49,400 nt of DNA, taken from assembly GCA_902790465.1 (NCBI GenBank), contig CADASF010000024.1, positions 1 to 49,400 of the forward strand. The letters run 5' to 3'. The notes under the pieces were generated by a model, which saw only the letters and a list, made by a program, of their open reading frames with translations, searched no databases and was not told where the DNA came from. Position numbers and translations under genes: made by a program. Of the stretch, positions 8,394 to 16,929 are shown in pieces; position 1 is the stretch's first letter; each line of letters begins with the position of its first letter. This stretch comes from an uncultured bacterium (lineage in GTDB: Bacteria > Vulcanimicrobiota > CADAWZ01).

Positions 8394-9331
8394 AATTCCT
8401 CCTTTTCAAAGCGAACTCTTGGATCAAGTCGATAATATAACAAATCAGCCAAAAGATTTACAAAAACATAAATTATGGACATCCAAAGGACATAGGCTTG
8501 AATAAGTGGATAATCACGCATTAAAATTGCGTCAACTGCCATTTTCCCCACTCCGTCCCACATAAAAATTATTTCAACAACAGCAGTACCACCGAGAAGT
8601 GAGCCTATCGAAAGAGCAATCAATGTTATTATCGTAACAAAAGTTGAAGGAAACACGCTTTTTATTAAAATTGTCGATTCTTTCACTCCTCGAGATCTTG
8701 CACCTATCACATAAGGTTTGTTCAGTTCTTCAAGTACAACCGCCCTTATTTGCCTTATATATTTTGCACTCATCGCAATAGTTAAAGTAAGTGCAGGCAT
8801 TATGACTGAACGCCAATCATAAATACTTCCCATTATTGGCAATAGATTTAATTTCAATGCAAGAAAATAGATAAGCAAAAGACCTACAAAAAAATTTGGG
8901 AGTGAATTACCTATAAAGCTGAAAAATCTAATTATCCAATCGAAAAAATTATTTTGATTTATCGCAGATATAATTCCCAATGGTATTGAAATCAATAGAG
9001 TTAAAACAATAGAAATTGCCATTAATTCAAGAGTAGCAGGCAACTTATCAAGAAATGTCTCTGAGACAGATTTATCAGATACAAAAGATATCCCCATATT
9101 TCCAGTAAAAACACCTTTTAGCCAATTTCCATATTGGACTAAAAATGGCTGATCTAAGCCAAATTCTGCTCTCTTTTTTGCTTTTACTTCTTCAGAAACA
9201 GTTCCTGACTGCTCGTACATTTTATCAACAACATCTGTTGAAGCAAATTGTAACATTCCAAATGTTATAAATGTAATGCCAATCAATATTGGAATTAACT
9301 GTAATAGACGAGAAAGAATATATTTTTTCAT
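8390..9331 (-). CDS. ABC transporter permease, NikB/DppB-like
   Basis: This is the first gene of the importer operon, 313 residues. The N-terminal ILSRLLQLIPILIGITFITF is the typical first membrane helix of NikB/DppB permeases. The EAA-type loop is near YVIGARSRGVKESTIL, and five or six hydrophobic helices can be counted. No strong ribosome site precedes the ATG; the only aggaaa lies more than 30 bp upstream. It is transcribed away from rfbD, with a 185-bp divergent spacer between them. Confidence 0.88.
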   Translation of the reverse strand: MKKYILSRLLQLIPILIGITFITFGMLQFASTDVVDKMYEQSGTVSEEVKAKKRAEFGLDQPFLVQYGNWLKGVFTGNMGISFVSDKSVSETFLDKLPATLELMAISIVLTLLISIPLGIISAINQNNFFDWIIRFFSFIGNSLPNFFVGLLLIYFLALKLNLLPIMGSIYDWRSVIMPALTLTIAMSAKYIRQIRAVVLEELNKPYVIGARSRGVKESTILIKSVFPSTFVTIITLIALSIGSLLGGTAVVEIIFMWDGVGKMAVDAILMRDYPLIQAYVLWMSIIYVFVNLLADLLYYRLDPRVRFEKEEL

Positions 9332-9431
9332 ATTTTTTTATTTTGTTAAAAGCTAAAAAAATTTCCTGCTTAAAGTTAGTAGAAATATTCTCTATTTTCA
9401 CAAATAGACAAAAGGATAATAAATAAATTTA

Positions 9432-9460
9432 TTGAAATATCTAAAACTTATAATTATAAA
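9432..9460 (+). promoter_or_regulatory. Promoter for rfbD
   Basis: TTGAAA (9432-9437) and TATAAA (9455-9460) are 17 bp apart, giving a start near 9467 and a leader of about 50 nt before rfbD. A second TATAAT at 9449-9454 has poor spacing to this -35. Confidence 0.45.
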
Positions 9461-9516
9461 CAGAGAGAAAAAAGGAAGGTTCTACTCCTAAATTTAAAAA
9501 TTTGGAGAAAAAAAAT

Positions 9517-10380
9517 ATGAAAATTCTTGTAACTGGCGTAAATGGTCAATTGGGTTATGATGTAATCAAAATCCTAAAGAACAAAAAAGATGTTGAGATA
9601 ATAGAAGCAGACAAAGATAATTGCGACCTCACAGATGAAAAGGCAACTTTTGAATTTGTAAAAAATCAAAAACCAGATGCGGTCATACATTGTGGAGCAT
9701 ATACTGCTGTTGACAAAGCAGAAGATGAAAAAGAAATCTGTATGAAAATAAACAAAAATGGAACAGAAGCAATAGCAAAAGCCTGCAAAGAAATATCTGC
9801 AAAAATGATTTATATAAGTACAGATTATGTATTTTCAGGAATTGGTGAAAAACCTTGGGAAGTAAATGATGAGGCTTCACCCATAAATTATTATGGACTT
9901 TCAAAATATGAAGGTGAAAAAGCTGTAATTGCAAATCTAAAAAAATTCTTTATAGTCAGAACATCATGGGTTTTTGGAATAAATGGCAAAAATTTTGTAA
10001 GAACAATGCTAAATCTTGGCAAAAAAATGAATACAATTTTATATATTGTCAATGATCAAATAGGTTCTCCCACATATACTCCTGATCTCGCAAAACTTCT
10101 TTGCGAAATGGTATTCACAGAAAAATATGGAATTTACCATGGCACAAATGAAGAATATTGTTCTTGGGCTGATTTCGCAGAAGAAATATTCAAATTGGCA
10201 AATTTAGATGTAAAAATCAATAGGATAACAACAGAAGAATATAAGACAAAAGCTATAAGACCAAAAAATTCAAGGCTTTCCAAAAAGTCTCTTATTGAAT
10301 CAAATTTTTCACTATTCCCTACTTGGAAAGATGCACTAAAAAGATATATAAAAGAATTAAAGGAACATAATGAGAACTAA
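9517..10380 (+). CDS. rfbD: dTDP-4-dehydrorhamnose reductase
   Basis: This enzyme reduces dTDP-4-keto-rhamnose to dTDP-L-rhamnose with NAD(P)H, the last step in making the sugar donor for surface polysaccharides. The start ATG at 9517 (MKILVTGVNGQLGYDV) follows ggag at a normal distance; a TTG 15 bp earlier is not needed. Visible features are the Rossmann motif GVNGQLG, STDYVFSG and the catalytic Tyr-x3-Lys in YYGLSKYEGEKA. The length of 287 residues is usual. The partner genes rfbA, rfbB and rfbC are not in the window. The next gene overlaps its end by 11 bp. Confidence 0.92.
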   Translation: MKILVTGVNGQLGYDVIKILKNKKDVEIIEADKDNCDLTDEKATFEFVKNQKPDAVIHCGAYTAVDKAEDEKEICMKINKNGTEAIAKACKEISAKMIYISTDYVFSGIGEKPWEVNDEASPINYYGLSKYEGEKAVIANLKKFFIVRTSWVFGINGKNFVRTMLNLGKKMNTILYIVNDQIGSPTYTPDLAKLLCEMVFTEKYGIYHGTNEEYCSWADFAEEIFKLANLDVKINRITTEEYKTKAIRPKNSRLSKKSLIESNFSLFPTWKDALKRYIKELKEHNEN

Positions 10381-10996
10381 ATATTTTATTTACTTATTTT
10401 TATTTATTTTTATTTGCACCCCATTTTTATTTGCAAATGAAGAAAATAATAATGAACAAAAATTAGGATTTCGAACAAGAAAAGTCTTAAACGATTTATT
10501 CACAAACAAAGAACAAGGATTTTATATAAAGCTTCTTGTAACTGTCGATCCTGAGAAAAAAACTGTGAATTATTTTGCTAAAAATGACAAAGTATATATT
10601 GAAGCAATGTCAACATCAACGGAATTTAACATTTTAGTAAATGAAAAAGAGGCTATGCTTCTATTTCCTAAAATCAAGACTTATGAGAAAATAAATAAGG
10701 GGGATATTCCAATATTACAATACATGCCAAAATTTATATCTCTCGATAAAAATATGCATGACGAAACAGTAAATATAAAAGAATCTCCTTCAAATATTTC
10801 AGGATTGCCTTATATATGTGAAAGTTTTTCAAATTCTGAATATTCTGTAAATCTATATTTCAATAAAACAGAAGATGAAAGTCAATCAAGATTGAAATTT
10901 ATAAAATTTGACAATACCATGATAAAAATACTCGACTATGGAACATCTCCTGATGATTCAAAATTTGTAATATCTGATGATTACAAAATGATTTAA
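10370..10996 (+). CDS. Secreted LolA-like protein of unknown function
   Basis: The 208-residue protein has a signal peptide (MRTKYFIYLFLFIFICTPFL, cut near FA-N). The mature part alternates short hydrophobic strands, for example FYIKLLVTVDPEKKTVNYFA and KEAMLLFPKIKTYEKI. This is the pattern of LolA/outer-membrane lipoprotein-sorting and DUF4412-type beta-barrel-half domains. It overlaps rfbD by 11 bp, so the two are co-transcribed, and a strong terminator follows. The fold guess is weak; no catalytic motif is visible. It may act in the periplasm on lipids or lipoproteins. Confidence 0.6.
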   Translation: MRTKYFIYLFLFIFICTPFLFANEENNNEQKLGFRTRKVLNDLFTNKEQGFYIKLLVTVDPEKKTVNYFAKNDKVYIEAMSTSTEFNILVNEKEAMLLFPKIKTYEKINKGDIPILQYMPKFISLDKNMHDETVNIKESPSNISGLPYICESFSNSEYSVNLYFNKTEDESQSRLKFIKFDNTMIKILDYGTSPDDSKFVISDDYKMI

Positions 10997-10998
10997 CT

Positions 10999-11034
10999 AA
11001 AAACTCCTCAATAATTTTATTGAGGAGTTTTTGG
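10999..11034 (+). terminator. Bidirectional terminator after the rfbD operon
   Basis: The stem aaaaactcctcaataa/ttattgaggagttttt closes over a short loop and has A-runs on one side and T-runs on the other. It works in both directions and separates the rfbD operon from the convergent XRE gene. Confidence 0.85.
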
Positions 11035-11082
11035 TTAAATTATGATTGCGTGTTTGTAAAGATTATTAATAAAAAAAAAGAA

Positions 11083-11535
11083 TTACTTAGATTGTTTTAT
11101 TCTATATGATTTGAAAGACTGTATAAAATCATAGATAAACAAAAGATCATTATATGTAACATTTGAATGATTTAAAAAATCAGATATATCTCTCAACAAC
11201 TCATCTTTATTATTTTCTAATTTGTTAGAAGATACATCATCATTTTTTTTCTCACCTTTATCCACTCTTTTATTTTTTTTCAATGAACTAAGTTGACTTA
11301 AATTCTCTTTAAGATTATCAAAATCAAATAAATCTTTAACCTCGACCTGTAGAATTTCTGCCAACTTTTCAATATTTCTTGGTGAAGGAAAATGTACTCC
11401 TTTTTCCATCTTCGAAATATTAGGTGGCTCAATGTGAATCAAACCTGAAAGTTGTTCTTGAGTTATCTTGTTCATCTTTCTAAGATACTTCACTCTGCAA
11501 CCAAATTTCTTTTTTAACGAATCTGCTTCATTCAT
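11083..11535 (-). CDS. XRE-family helix-turn-helix regulator
   Basis: The 150-residue DNA-binding protein has an N-terminal Cro/C1-type HTH at about 13-70, with NKITQEQLSGLIHIEPPNIS and KMEKGVHFPSPRNIEKLAEI. A charged linker (about 90-125) and a C-terminal helical segment (DFLNHSNVTYNDLLFIYDFI) follow. The upstream region holds two similar 10-bp near-palindromes (11602-11634) that could be its operators. It faces away from the tnpB element. Phage or island association is possible, but no phage genes are nearby. Confidence 0.85.
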   Translation of the reverse strand: MNEADSLKKKFGCRVKYLRKMNKITQEQLSGLIHIEPPNISKMEKGVHFPSPRNIEKLAEILQVEVKDLFDFDNLKENLSQLSSLKKNKRVDKGEKKNDDVSSNKLENNKDELLRDISDFLNHSNVTYNDLLFIYDFIQSFKSYRIKQSK

Positions 11536-11601
11536 AACAGTTATACCCCATGAAACATAATTTGTGAAAACTTTATCATAAAAAATGACAAAATTTTTAT
11601 C

Positions 11602-11634
11602 TTGTTAACAAATCTCTAAAAACTTTGTTAGCAA
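11602..11634. promoter_or_regulatory. Candidate operator boxes TTGTTARCAA upstream of the XRE gene
   Basis: TTGTTAACAA (11602-11611) is a perfect palindrome, and TTGTTAGCAA (11625-11634) differs from it by one base. The starts are 23 bp apart, about two helical turns. Position about 70-100 bp upstream of the XRE start codon suggests autoregulation. Apart from these boxes I see no feature in 11536-11830. Confidence 0.4.
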
Positions 11635-11902
11635 GTTAACCCCATAATTCAAAATAATTCTTATTGGTAATTATATTGCAAATAAATTTAATCTTTTTTT
11701 TATTATTTCATAATCCACTCAAACATAATGTAAATTTTGCTTTATTATTATAATCAATTTCATAAAAAAATAAAATATTTCTTTACATTAAAATATTAAA
11801 ATATATTTAAAAAAATATCATAATTTAATAAAACGAACTTTCATCTCGGATACAAGTAACCTATATGAAAGTTCGTTATTTTTTGAAAAAGCAATAAAAA
11901 TA

Positions 11903-11931
11903 TTGACAAATGAAATTTATTATTATATAAT
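11903..11931 (+). promoter_or_regulatory. Consensus promoter for tnpB
   Basis: TTGACA (11903-11908) and TATAAT (11926-11931) match the consensus fully with a 17-bp spacer. Transcription would start near 11938, about 53 nt before the tnpB start. The promoter lies within the element, just inside its left hairpin. Confidence 0.75.
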
Positions 11932-11990
11932 ATAATTACATATTATAATATGGATTATATTATTATATATTATATAGAGAGGCAAAAAAA

Positions 11991-13214
11991 TTGTCAACTG
12001 TAAAGAAAACTAAAAAGGCAAAAAAAGAAAAAGACCCAAATGAGCAACATAGAGCGATAAAATATCGTTTAGAACCTACTCCAAAACAAAAAGAATTTTT
12101 TGAAAAAACTTTTGGTTGTTGTCGTTTTATTTACAATTGTCTTTTAGCTGATAAAATAGCATATTATCAAGAAAATGGCAAAATGCTAAATAATACTCCT
12201 GCTCAATATAAAATAAAATTTCCTTTTTTATGTGAAGTAGATAGTCTTGCATTGACAAATTCTCAACTGGATTTGCAAATAGCGTTTGCAAATTTTTTCA
12301 ATAATCATTCTTTTGGTTTTCCTCATTTCAAAAGTAAAAAGCATAGTAGAAAATCATATACAACAAACCTTGTAAATGGTAATATACAATTATATAATGA
12401 TGGTATAAAATTGCCAAAAATCGGAAAAGTAAAAGGTATAATTCATCGCCAACCAGATCAAGATTGGCAATTAAAATCTGTTACAATCAGTTTTGAAACT
12501 GATTGTAACTATTATGTTTCGTTATTATTTGAGTATATAAAAAAAGTTGATGATATACTATTAACTGAAGAAGCAACAGAAGAAAATACAATAGGTTTCG
12601 ATTATAAGTCTTCAGGTTTATATATGGACAGTAATGGTAAATCTTGTGATATGCCTAAATATTATAAACAGAGTGAAAAACATTTAGCTGAATTACAAAG
12701 AAAATTAAAAAATAAATTATTAAATTCAAAAAACTATATAAAACATCAAAATAAAATAAGAAAACTTCATAAACATATAGCCAATCAACGCAAAGATTTT
12801 TTACATAAAGAATCCTTCGAGATAGCCAATCGTTGGAATAATGTTTGTATTGAATCTTTGCATATGCGTGCAATGTCAAATAAAGGCTTTGGCAATGGTA
12901 AATCAACTTTGGATAATGGCTTTGGTATGTTTGTAAATTTTTTAGAATATAAATTATTTATTCGTGGCAAAGAATTAGTCAAAGTAGATAAATATTATGC
13001 AAGTAGTCAGTTGTGTAATCATTGCGGTTATAAAAATCCTTTATTGAAAGATTTGCGAATTCGTTCTTGGACTTGTCCAGTTTGTGGTTTTTATCATGAT
13101 AGAGATATAAATGCCGCAATAAATATTCTTCAAGAAGGTTTACACATATTATCAAAACGACGAAAAGAGAAACTGAAAGCAAAAGAAGAAGCGAAACAAC
13201 TAAACAAAAAATAA
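11991..13214 (+). CDS. tnpB: TnpB, RNA-guided nuclease of an IS605-type element
   Basis: The 407-residue protein starts at TTG with gagagg eight bases upstream. The RuvC-type catalytic residues are present: Asp204 in IGFDYKSSG, Glu288 in VCIESLHM and Asp372 in DRDINAAINI. A zinc ribbon has Cys342/345 (LCNHCG) and Cys362/365 (TCPVCG). The N-terminal IKYRLEPTPKQKEFFEKTFG is the usual OrfB helix-turn-helix. TnpB proteins cut DNA using an RNA made from the element's right end. Length and motifs suggest the copy is active. It is a different subfamily from the remnant at 17818. Confidence 0.93.
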   Translation: MSTVKKTKKAKKEKDPNEQHRAIKYRLEPTPKQKEFFEKTFGCCRFIYNCLLADKIAYYQENGKMLNNTPAQYKIKFPFLCEVDSLALTNSQLDLQIAFANFFNNHSFGFPHFKSKKHSRKSYTTNLVNGNIQLYNDGIKLPKIGKVKGIIHRQPDQDWQLKSVTISFETDCNYYVSLLFEYIKKVDDILLTEEATEENTIGFDYKSSGLYMDSNGKSCDMPKYYKQSEKHLAELQRKLKNKLLNSKNYIKHQNKIRKLHKHIANQRKDFLHKESFEIANRWNNVCIESLHMRAMSNKGFGNGKSTLDNGFGMFVNFLEYKLFIRGKELVKVDKYYASSQLCNHCGYKNPLLKDLRIRSWTCPVCGFYHDRDINAAINILQEGLHILSKRRKEKLKAKEEAKQLNKK

Positions 13215-13427
13215 TAAAGATTATATAAAAAGAATGCCCCTATATATGAGATAATTCATATATAGGGGCAGGTAGGGATGGAATAGCCCGAACTTGGCGG
13301 ACAAAATATTTTGTTACTCCATAAGCTTGTGGAGACGGGGGGAAAACTGTTCGTAGTAATACGAAATGTGGTAATAACCGCTGTCGTTGAAACAAGAAGC
13401 TCGGCTACTTATAGCCGAGTAGTTCAC
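13215..13427 (+). ncRNA. Putative omega RNA (TnpB guide scaffold) at the element right end
   Basis: The 213 non-coding bases between the tnpB stop and the right end are structured. A 15-bp hairpin (tgcccctatatatga/tcatatataggggca, about 13234-13270) and the terminal hairpin ctcggcta/tagccgag (13400-13419) flank a GC-richer middle. In known TnpB systems the scaffold RNA ends at the element boundary and the flanking bases serve as guide; here that would be from about 13428. The RNA is inferred from position and folding, not observed. Confidence 0.6.
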
Positions 13428-13578
13428 GACAATATTCACGATTTTAACAAAAAAAAACAAAATTTTAACAATTTTTAAAAAAACATTTGTTAAAATTTTG
13501 TAAAATAAAAATATAATATAGACATTTTAAAAAAAATGGAGTAAAATATATATAAATAAATTTAATGGAGGATATAAA

Positions 13579-14316
13579 ATGGGAATTGAAAATATTCAAG
13601 CAATAAAAACAAGAATAAGCCAAATTGAGAATAGAATAAGCTATCAAGGTCCTCAAATAAATACACCTCAAATGCCCAATATGCCAAATGCTACTCCAAT
13701 TAACTTTGGCGAATTGATGAAATACAAAGCAAACATGTTTGAGGGAACTCCAAATGGCGTAAATTCTCTTCAAAATTTTGCTCCTTCAGAGTCATCTGCT
13801 GCTTCAATGGTAAAACCACTTGCACAAAATACAGGCGATTCATGCGGTCAAACATCAGTAGCAATGTGTATAAATGCTGTTACTGGAAAATCATTAATTG
13901 ACAATGACATAAATGCAAAGTATGGCTACCAACTTCTAAATGCTCTTAATGCTGAATCACAAAGTGCAAATGTTACTTGGAAAGACGGTGGAGAAGTAAA
14001 CAAAAATTGTTGGCCACTCATTGAGCAAAAAGTCAATAATGAAGGTCTTCCAGTCATTGTTGCTCTAAATGGTCCAGAATTTTCACCATCTGGCAGAGGT
14101 CATATTGTTACAATAACAAAAGTAGAAGGAAATACAGTACATTTTGCAGACCCTGCAACAGGCACCATGAGAACAACAACAAAAGAAGCTATGAACAATG
14201 CACCTTCTCACCCAGATGGCAACTTCATATTCTATGGAACAAAACAAGCTGCATTGCCACCTATGATGTCTCCAAATAACTTCAATCCTTACATGATGTT
14301 AAGTCAAATGAAATAA
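13579..14316 (+). CDS. C39-like papain-fold cysteine protease with Met/Pro-rich tail
   Basis: The 245-residue protein has a C39_2-type domain from about residue 80 to 230. Catalytic Cys89 lies in GDSCGQTSVAMCINAVTG, His175 in GRGHIVTITKVEG and Asp191 in HFADPATG. No signal peptide is present; residues 1-25 (MGIENIQAIKTRISQIENRI) form a short amphipathic helix, followed by a Pro/Met/Asn-rich linker. The last 20 residues are again Met/Pro-rich (MMSPNNFNPYMMLSQMK). ggagg precedes the start. Single gene ended by a strong terminator. It may be a bacteriocin-leader-type or self-processing peptidase; the substrate is unknown. Confidence 0.75.
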   Translation: MGIENIQAIKTRISQIENRISYQGPQINTPQMPNMPNATPINFGELMKYKANMFEGTPNGVNSLQNFAPSESSAASMVKPLAQNTGDSCGQTSVAMCINAVTGKSLIDNDINAKYGYQLLNALNAESQSANVTWKDGGEVNKNCWPLIEQKVNNEGLPVIVALNGPEFSPSGRGHIVTITKVEGNTVHFADPATGTMRTTTKEAMNNAPSHPDGNFIFYGTKQAALPPMMSPNNFNPYMMLSQMK

Positions 14317-14340
14317 TTTTAAAATATTATTTAGTATAAC

Positions 14341-14380
14341 AAGCTATCGCAAAAAAACGATAGCTTTTTTTATTTTTTTT
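14341..14380 (+). terminator. Rho-independent terminator after the C39-like gene
   Basis: The stem aagctatcg (14341-14349) pairs with cgatagctt (14358-14366) over an A-rich loop and is followed by a long T-run (ttttttatttttttt). Confidence 0.9.
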
Positions 14381-14381
14381 A

Positions 14382-14410
14382 TTGTATTTATAGAAAATAT
14401 ATGCTATTAT
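14382..14410 (+). promoter_or_regulatory. Extended -10 promoter for the phosphohexomutase gene
   Basis: TTGTAT (14382-14387) is followed after 17 bp by TATTAT (14405-14410), with an extended TGC immediately before the -10. The start would lie near 14417, about 30 nt before the ATG at 14448. Confidence 0.45.
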
Positions 14411-14447
14411 TATATAAGTTAATATTTTTTTTGAAAAGGGACAAAAA

Positions 14448-16835
14448 ATGAGAAACAATTTATTAAATTTTGATTTATCAGCTCCATATCTTCAAAAAGT
14501 TTCAAAAGATATGACCCAAAGACAAATGAGAGAATATTACATATATCAGACAGAAAAAACATTGGAAGAATGGGAAAAGAAAAACTTTTCAATAAGAGAC
14601 AATCCCCCATTCCACATTGATTCTGCTGATTCTTCCTCTTTTATTATCACCCCTGAAATAGCAGAAAAAATAAATCTAAAGGCACAAATAGAAGCATTTG
14701 AACAGGAAGCAAAAGTTTCTACTGGTGGAGTTAGAGAAAATCAAAATGTAGTATGCCCATGGGATCACCGCTATCGCATAAATGAATATATGATAGCTGT
14801 TATGGCAGAATCAATAGCTCTATTGGTAAAAGATATACATCCACAAAGAATGACCTCTATTGAAAAAAAATCAGCTGAAGAAATAACAAAATTGATAGGT
14901 GAAAAGAATGTAAAAGTCATCGAATCAATTTTTAAAATGCCCTTATCTGAAATAATTGATTTCGTCAGAGAAAACCCTGTAAGAATAGTTGGCGGAGAAG
15001 TTAGAGCAAATACCCCTGAATATGCTTCTCTAATGTCGAGAATATATGCAGGACAAGGTCTATATACATTCACAACAGAAAAAGATGACTGCTCAAATAC
15101 ATCTTCAATTTTTATGTGGTCATTCTTGATATTTATTTTGGGACTTTCTGGTGGAGATTTCTTCACATCAAGCCATGGTGCACCTCAAAAAATGTGCGAC
15201 AAAATACTCGCATTTGACGGAGCTCAATATCTTCCTGACACATATTCAAAAATTGTAGAAAAAATGAAGTATATCTACTCTGAAATAGAAAATGGTGGAT
15301 ATGAAATAAAATTGTCAGCAAGAGATGACAAACATCTCATAAGAACCATAAATTATGAAAATACAGCAAAATTATATTGTGATTACCTCAGACAAGGTCC
15401 AGCTTCTGAAAAAGCAATAAAAATGATAAAAGAAGCAGAATCAAAAGGACTTAGACTCATGCTCGACTGCTTTGGAGGTGGAGGATTTAAAACAATATCA
15501 TCAATACTAAAAGAACTTGGAGTATTCGGTGTATTTGAAAACGGTCTCATAAGAACTGAAGAAGACCCATTTTTCCACAATATAGGATTTGTAATAAATC
15601 AGAAAAAAGGCAGTGATGAATATGAAGTTGCCCATGTCTCTGTAGATGCAAGTGTTCCAAAAGTCGTTGAAACAGCAGGATATGATGTAATTTTGGCAGA
15701 CTCACCAAATGCCCAACTCATTTTCAATGTCGATCCAGATGCAGATAGATTTGTTGGTTGTCAGCTCGTTCCAAGTTCTGAAAAAGAAAAACTGGACAAA
15801 CTTGGAATATTGTACAATGTACAAAAAGACGGAAGACTTCTCGCACTCTATTCCCCCAATCAACTTTTCTTAATGATTATGGACAATGATTTAGTTCAAT
15901 CAAAGAAAGACGGACTTTGGGATAAATACTCAAATTTCGATATTCATACATATGTATCAGCACTTGCTTGGGACGAATGGGCTGAACTCAATGAAATACC
16001 TGTTTTGAGAGTACCTGTTGGATTTAAAGAAATTGCTGCTATAGAAAAATCTGTAGAGCAAGCACTTAAAAAATCATCAGGCGATACATTTATTGTCAAA
16101 AATGAACTCGGTCAAGAAATAGTTCTTGGTAAAAATCCAAAACTTCACCATGCAGGAGAAGAAAGTGGCGGAAAAATTGGTGGACCAAGAAATCCGATAT
16201 TCAATATTTTAGGCGAATATGTAATAGCTATGAGAGAAAAATCAAGTGGTGAAGCATGTATCTCTGCAATAACACTTCAAGCAAGACGTTATTTAGAAAG
16301 CATTGCAGAAAATAACAATTCTAAGCTCTATCTCCACAACTATCTCGAAGAAATTTTCGAAAAATATGGCATTGTAAATAGAATGGAATACAGAGGCGAT
16401 ATCATTCACTATAACGAAGCCATAATAGATCCTGCAGAGCTTGCAATAGCAAAAAAAGAAGGTCTAAAGGCAAGAGATATGTTCAATCACTTCTTCAGAT
16501 ATACTGCAGAAGCATACAAGACAGGAAAACACTCCAAAACAGGAGATAAAATCTCACTGGAAGCTGTAAAAGATATATTTATAGAAGCAATGCCAATAAC
16601 TGCAGATTTGATGAAAGATCTCGAAGATATATATGTTTGGTCAGATGGTCTTCAATTTTGGTTCAAAAAAGGCAGTAAAATAAGAGATCTTTGCCTAAGA
16701 CCTTCTGGAACTGATGCAAAATCAAAAGTATATTTTGATGGTACAGATAAAGAATATATGAAAAAGATATTTGCAGAAGGTTTTGCAAAAGTTGACGGAC
16801 ATATAACAGAAACTTACAAAAAATATATTGTTTAG
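14448..16835 (+). CDS. Large phosphoglucomutase/phosphomannomutase-family enzyme
   Basis: The 795-residue protein belongs to the alpha-D-phosphohexomutase superfamily, which interconverts sugar 1- and 6-phosphates. Four family motifs appear in order: the N-terminal TGGVRENQ (about 92-99); the phosphoserine loop, here FFTSSHGAP (Ser241/242); the metal loop NVDPDADRFVG (about 427); and the sugar-binding GEESGGKIGGP, with the phosphate-binding LRPSGTDAKSKVYF near the C-terminus. Usual members are 450-580 residues. Much of the extra length is an insertion of about 140 residues between the first two motifs. The usual TASHNP loop reads TSSHGAP, so specificity may differ. It could supply sugar phosphates for surface polysaccharide, alongside rfbD. 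Confidence 0.85.
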   Translation: MRNNLLNFDLSAPYLQKVSKDMTQRQMREYYIYQTEKTLEEWEKKNFSIRDNPPFHIDSADSSSFIITPEIAEKINLKAQIEAFEQEAKVSTGGVRENQNVVCPWDHRYRINEYMIAVMAESIALLVKDIHPQRMTSIEKKSAEEITKLIGEKNVKVIESIFKMPLSEIIDFVRENPVRIVGGEVRANTPEYASLMSRIYAGQGLYTFTTEKDDCSNTSSIFMWSFLIFILGLSGGDFFTSSHGAPQKMCDKILAFDGAQYLPDTYSKIVEKMKYIYSEIENGGYEIKLSARDDKHLIRTINYENTAKLYCDYLRQGPASEKAIKMIKEAESKGLRLMLDCFGGGGFKTISSILKELGVFGVFENGLIRTEEDPFFHNIGFVINQKKGSDEYEVAHVSVDASVPKVVETAGYDVILADSPNAQLIFNVDPDADRFVGCQLVPSSEKEKLDKLGILYNVQKDGRLLALYSPNQLFLMIMDNDLVQSKKDGLWDKYSNFDIHTYVSALAWDEWAELNEIPVLRVPVGFKEIAAIEKSVEQALKKSSGDTFIVKNELGQEIVLGKNPKLHHAGEESGGKIGGPRNPIFNILGEYVIAMREKSSGEACISAITLQARRYLESIAENNNSKLYLHNYLEEIFEKYGIVNRMEYRGDIIHYNEAIIDPAELAIAKKEGLKARDMFNHFFRYTAEAYKTGKHSKTGDKISLEAVKDIFIEAMPITADLMKDLEDIYVWSDGLQFWFKKGSKIRDLCLRPSGTDAKSKVYFDGTDKEYMKKIFAEGFAKVDGHITETYKKYIV

Positions 16836-16843
16836 TATGAATT

Positions 16844-16896
16844 AAATTTCAAGTGTATTTCGTAATTTATAAAATTATAAAATACACTTGAAATTT
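16844..16896. terminator. 17-bp perfect hairpin between the mutase and M50 genes
   Basis: The arms at 16844-16860 (aaatttcaagtgtattt) and 16880-16896 are perfectly complementary around a 19-nt AT-rich loop. There is no clean T-run, so it could be a terminator, a transcript-stabilising stem or a binding site. It begins 8 bp after the mutase stop. A TTG inside its right arm is in frame with the M50 gene but is a poor start. Confidence 0.55.
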
Positions 16897-16929
16897 CTAA
16901 GTGAAATAAAAACAAAACGGAGACAAGCT

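Larger units (their letters stand above)
11832..13427 (+). mobile_element. IS605-type element carrying only tnpB
   Basis: The left side has a 13-bp stem hairpin (11832-11844 with 11865-11877, loop 20 nt). The right side ends with an 8-bp hairpin (13400-13419) followed by agttcac, the usual form of IS200/IS605 subterminal palindromes. Only tnpB lies between; there is no TnpA Y1 transposase, so movement would need TnpA in trans. The exact left boundary and the target motif next to it are not certain from one copy. Confidence 0.75.

Noticed and set aside
11832-11877. Rho-independent terminator
   Set aside because: No gene on the plus strand leads into it, and its position just before the tnpB promoter fits the left-end palindrome of an IS605-type element better, although the T-run after the stem means this is not fully settled.
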